35,234 nt of DNA from Paracoccaceae bacterium (GTDB lineage: Bacteria > Pseudomonadota > Alphaproteobacteria > Rhodobacterales > Rhodobacteraceae). This document shows, piece by piece, positions 33,571-35,234 of the stretch (position 1 is the first letter of the stretch; every line of letters begins with the position of its first letter). The notes beneath the pieces are model-generated. The model did no database searches. It saw nothing but the letters and a program-made list of their open reading frames with translations, and was not told where the DNA came from. Location: the NCBI GenBank assembly GCA_015487335.1, contig WFPZ01000205.1, forward strand, positions 1 through 35,234, written 5' to 3'. The position numbers and the translations under genes are program-made.

Positions 33571-33606
33571 CTTCCTCTTCTTCATCTTGCCTCAAAATAT
33601 TCCCGC
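33571..33606. repeat. Inverted partner of the repeat, copy B
   Basis: Read on the minus strand, TATTTTGAGGCAAGATGAA (33599-33581) matches TATTTCGAGGCAAGATGAA (33546-33564) with one mismatch. The two arms form a near-perfect stem of about 19 bp with a 16-base loop and an AT-rich end, a strong bidirectional terminator candidate between convergent genes. Confidence 0.8.
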
Positions 33607-33667
33607 CGGAGGCACCGTCGCCGTCGCGCATCCTCCGGAAAATGAAGGCGATCGAGAGCAGCCTGTT

Positions 33668-34540
33668 CTAACCGGCGTCCTCGCCGCTCATCTGCGAGAC
33701 CAGCGCGGTGAGTTTTTCCACCGCGCGCTGCAGCCAGCCGTCAAGGGCGAGCCTCAGCCCGTTTACCCAGTTGACGTAGCTGTCGAGGAAGGCGGTCGTC
33801 TGCGGCAGGGCTTCGGCGATCTTCGGGGCGTAGACATAAATCAGCGTCAGCGCGGCCATAAGCAGCACGGTGAGCGAAAAGCCGAGCCGGAATCCGCTGC
33901 GCCGGCGCGCCTCCTGGGAGACGATGCCTTCTTCGTCTTCCTCGTCTTCGGGCGAGGCCGTCAGGGTGGAATTCAGCTCTTCGATGTCGGGCAGCAGGTC
34001 GCGCCGGCTGGCGGCGGTATCTGCCGGCGTGGCGCTTTCCTGGTCGGCACCCCTCATGCGGGCCAGGCGTTCGCGGGCGGGCATGTCTCCGGAGGTTTCG
34101 CTCAGGCCCAGTTCTGCCTGGGTCTCCAGCCCGGCGGCGGCCTCGGCGGCGCGGGCGGCGGCTTCGCGTTCGGCCTCTTCGCGCAGGATGCCGGCCACCT
34201 CCTCGTCGAGGGGGCGGGGCTCGGGTTTCTGGCGGGCCGCGGCGGCGGCCTCGTCCGGTTCGGCTTCGGGCCCGGGGTCCGCCTCCGGTTCGGGTTCGGG
34301 CGGGGCTTCGGCTCCGGCGGCCGCGGCCGGCGTTGTGCCGTCACTTTCGGGCGCAATGGCGGCATCTTCTTGCGGCGTATTCTCGCCTTCCGCCGGGGCC
34401 GGCCTGATCGTCCGGCTTTCAGTGGGGCGCTGGAACCACGTGTGGCCGCAGTTGGAGCATTGGACATCCCGCCCGGCATCGGGAATGAGGCTTGCGTCAA
34501 CCTCGTATTGTGCACCGCAATTCGGACAAACAAGTCGCAT
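33668..34540 (-). CDS. MJ0042-type zinc-ribbon membrane protein
   Basis: A 290-residue protein. Residues 1-38 are a zinc ribbon, MRLVCPNCGAQYEVDASLIP then VQCSNCGHTWFQRP (CxxC...CxxC). A long acidic, Ala/Pro/Glu-rich linker follows (40-200), then Arg-rich residues and one membrane helix (about 219-240), and a helical tail. This zinc-ribbon plus single-span layout is common beside ftsE in Rhodobacterales. The function is unknown. GGGGGCAGG precedes the ATG. It is divergent from ftsE. Confidence 0.9.
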   Translation of the reverse strand: MRLVCPNCGAQYEVDASLIPDAGRDVQCSNCGHTWFQRPTESRTIRPAPAEGENTPQEDAAIAPESDGTTPAAAAGAEAPPEPEPEADPGPEAEPDEAAAAARQKPEPRPLDEEVAGILREEAEREAAARAAEAAAGLETQAELGLSETSGDMPARERLARMRGADQESATPADTAASRRDLLPDIEELNSTLTASPEDEEDEEGIVSQEARRRSGFRLGFSLTVLLMAALTLIYVYAPKIAEALPQTTAFLDSYVNWVNGLRLALDGWLQRAVEKLTALVSQMSGEDAG

Positions 34541-34607
34541 CCTGCCCCCAAGAAATCATCTTTTCTGCTGAAAGCCCGTGCCTGTTGTGACTTTCGAGTG
34601 CCTGTCG

Positions 34608-34627
34608 CCCCGTTTTTCGGGGGTTTT
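34608..34627 (+). terminator. Terminator-like hairpin in the zinc-ribbon / ftsE gap
   Basis: CCCCG, TTTTT, CGGGG, then G and TTTT on the plus strand. The stem is only 5 bp. It would be attenuator-like if ftsE transcription starts further left. Otherwise chance. Confidence 0.25.
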
Positions 34628-34729
34628 AGCAAAGAGAGGCCCACTTTCCAAGCATTTGCGCCTCGCACGATTGAATCGGCCGGCGGCGTGAGGCAAAACT
34701 GTCGCGGCAGGCAACAGGCGGAAACGGGC

Positions 34730-35234
34730 GTGATCGAACTGAAGGATGTATCCTATGGCTATGGCGGGAGCGACCTTCTGTCGGGCGTTTCCCTCAGCCT
34801 GCAGCCGGGGTCGTTTCATTTTCTGACCGGCCCGTCGGGCTCGGGCAAGACGACGTTCCTGCGTCTGTGCTATCTTGATCTCATGGCCACCGCCGGCCGG
34901 GTGGAGCTGTTCGGCCAGCCGGCGCGCAAGATGACGCGGGACGATATCGCACGTGCCCGACGGCGCATCGGGGTGGTGCACCAGGATTGCCAGTTTCTCG
35001 ACCACCTGCCGGTGTCGCAAAACGTGGCCCTGCCGCTGGAGGTGGCGGGCCGGCCGGAAAACCCGGCCGATCTGGAAGAGCTCCTGGCCTGGGTCGGGCT
35101 GGCCGAGAGGGCCGATGCCCTGCCGCCCGAGCTTTCCGGGGGCGAGCGTCAGCGCGCGGCGCTGGCGCGGGCGGTGATCATGTCGCCCGATGTGGTGCTG
35201 GCCGACGAACCTACCGGCAACGTGGACTGGGAGA
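34730..35234 (+). CDS. ftsE: Cell-division ATP-binding protein FtsE (3' end off window)
   Basis: FtsE is the ATPase of FtsEX, which activates septal peptidoglycan hydrolases. The visible 168 codons show Walker A GPSGSGKTT, the Q-loop VHQDCQFLDHLPVSQNV, the signature LSGGERQRAALARA, and Walker B VVLADEPTGNVD. The GTG start at 34730 gives the normal FtsE N-terminus (VIELKDVSYGYGG); no better ATG exists. The gene runs past the right edge; ftsX is expected next. It is divergent from the zinc-ribbon gene by 189 bases. Confidence 0.96.
   Translation, partial: MIELKDVSYGYGGSDLLSGVSLSLQPGSFHFLTGPSGSGKTTFLRLCYLDLMATAGRVELFGQPARKMTRDDIARARRRIGVVHQDCQFLDHLPVSQNVALPLEVAGRPENPADLEELLAWVGLAERADALPPELSGGERQRAALARAVIMSPDVVLADEPTGNVDWE

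Overview
The window is a dense, GC-rich stretch of ordinary chromosome from an alphaproteobacterium, most likely Rhodobacterales (Rhodobacteraceae/Paracoccaceae). The evidence is the 47-residue alphaproteobacterial aa3 oxidase subunit IV, a fused MobB-MoeA, a DUF4175/TIGR02302 protein, a pyrB / pseudo-dihydroorotase / plsY cluster, a zinc-ribbon protein divergent from ftsE, a polyprenyl synthase with long-chain signatures, and phaAB genes. I see no rRNA, tRNA, CRISPR array, transposase, integrase or prophage gene. No gene-free stretch exceeds 300 bases; the longest are 15321-15578 and 33442-33667.

Layout. 1-3161 (minus): pyrB, a small PH-like membrane protein, a dihydroorotase homologue without its metal ligands, and plsY (cut by the left edge). 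3268-4610 (plus): family-4 uracil-DNA glycosylase and moaB. 4618-5445 (minus): secreted DsbD-N-like protein. 5578-6132 (plus): YqgE/AlgH. 6210-7166 (minus): threonylcarbamoyl-AMP synthase. 7282-10049 (plus): acyl-CoA dehydrogenase overlapping a metallo-beta-lactamase-fold hydrolase, then the oxidase subunit IV peptide. 10503-13782 (plus): molybdenum cofactor operon fdhD-mobA-mobB/moeA with ATGA overlaps. 13787-15320 (minus): greA and an unknown membrane coiled-coil protein. 15579-19886 (plus): ETF-quinone oxidoreductase, TPR protein, ispE. 19947-20948 (minus): polyprenyl diphosphate synthase. 21005-22286 (plus): DUF2007, TrmN6-like methyltransferase, YdcH-like DUF465. 22277-26273 (minus): EAL phosphodiesterase, phaA, phaB, then a separately transcribed EamA exporter. 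26392-26961 (plus): tag. 26968-27525 (minus): TlpA-like thioredoxin. 27548-33441 (plus): argH, small lipoprotein, DUF2834, lysA, DUF4175 protein. 33668-34540 (minus): zinc-ribbon membrane protein. 34730 to the right edge (plus): ftsE, partial.

The genes are mainly housekeeping: pyrimidine, arginine, lysine, isoprenoid/quinone and molybdenum cofactor synthesis, DNA repair, electron transfer from acyl-CoA oxidation to quinone (ETF-QO), PHB precursor synthesis and cell division. I found no convincing undescribed multi-gene system. The points worth a second look are small: a repeat with hairpins present in two convergent gaps and absent from the other gaps I read; a possible leaderless 9-codon ORF overlapping the TTG start of the TPR gene; a two-codon ORF overlapping the pyrB start; the inactive-looking dihydroorotase; a perfect 12-bp hairpin between phaA and phaB; and a small lipoprotein ending in a Cys pair between argH and lysA. 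Promoter and terminator calls were made by eye.
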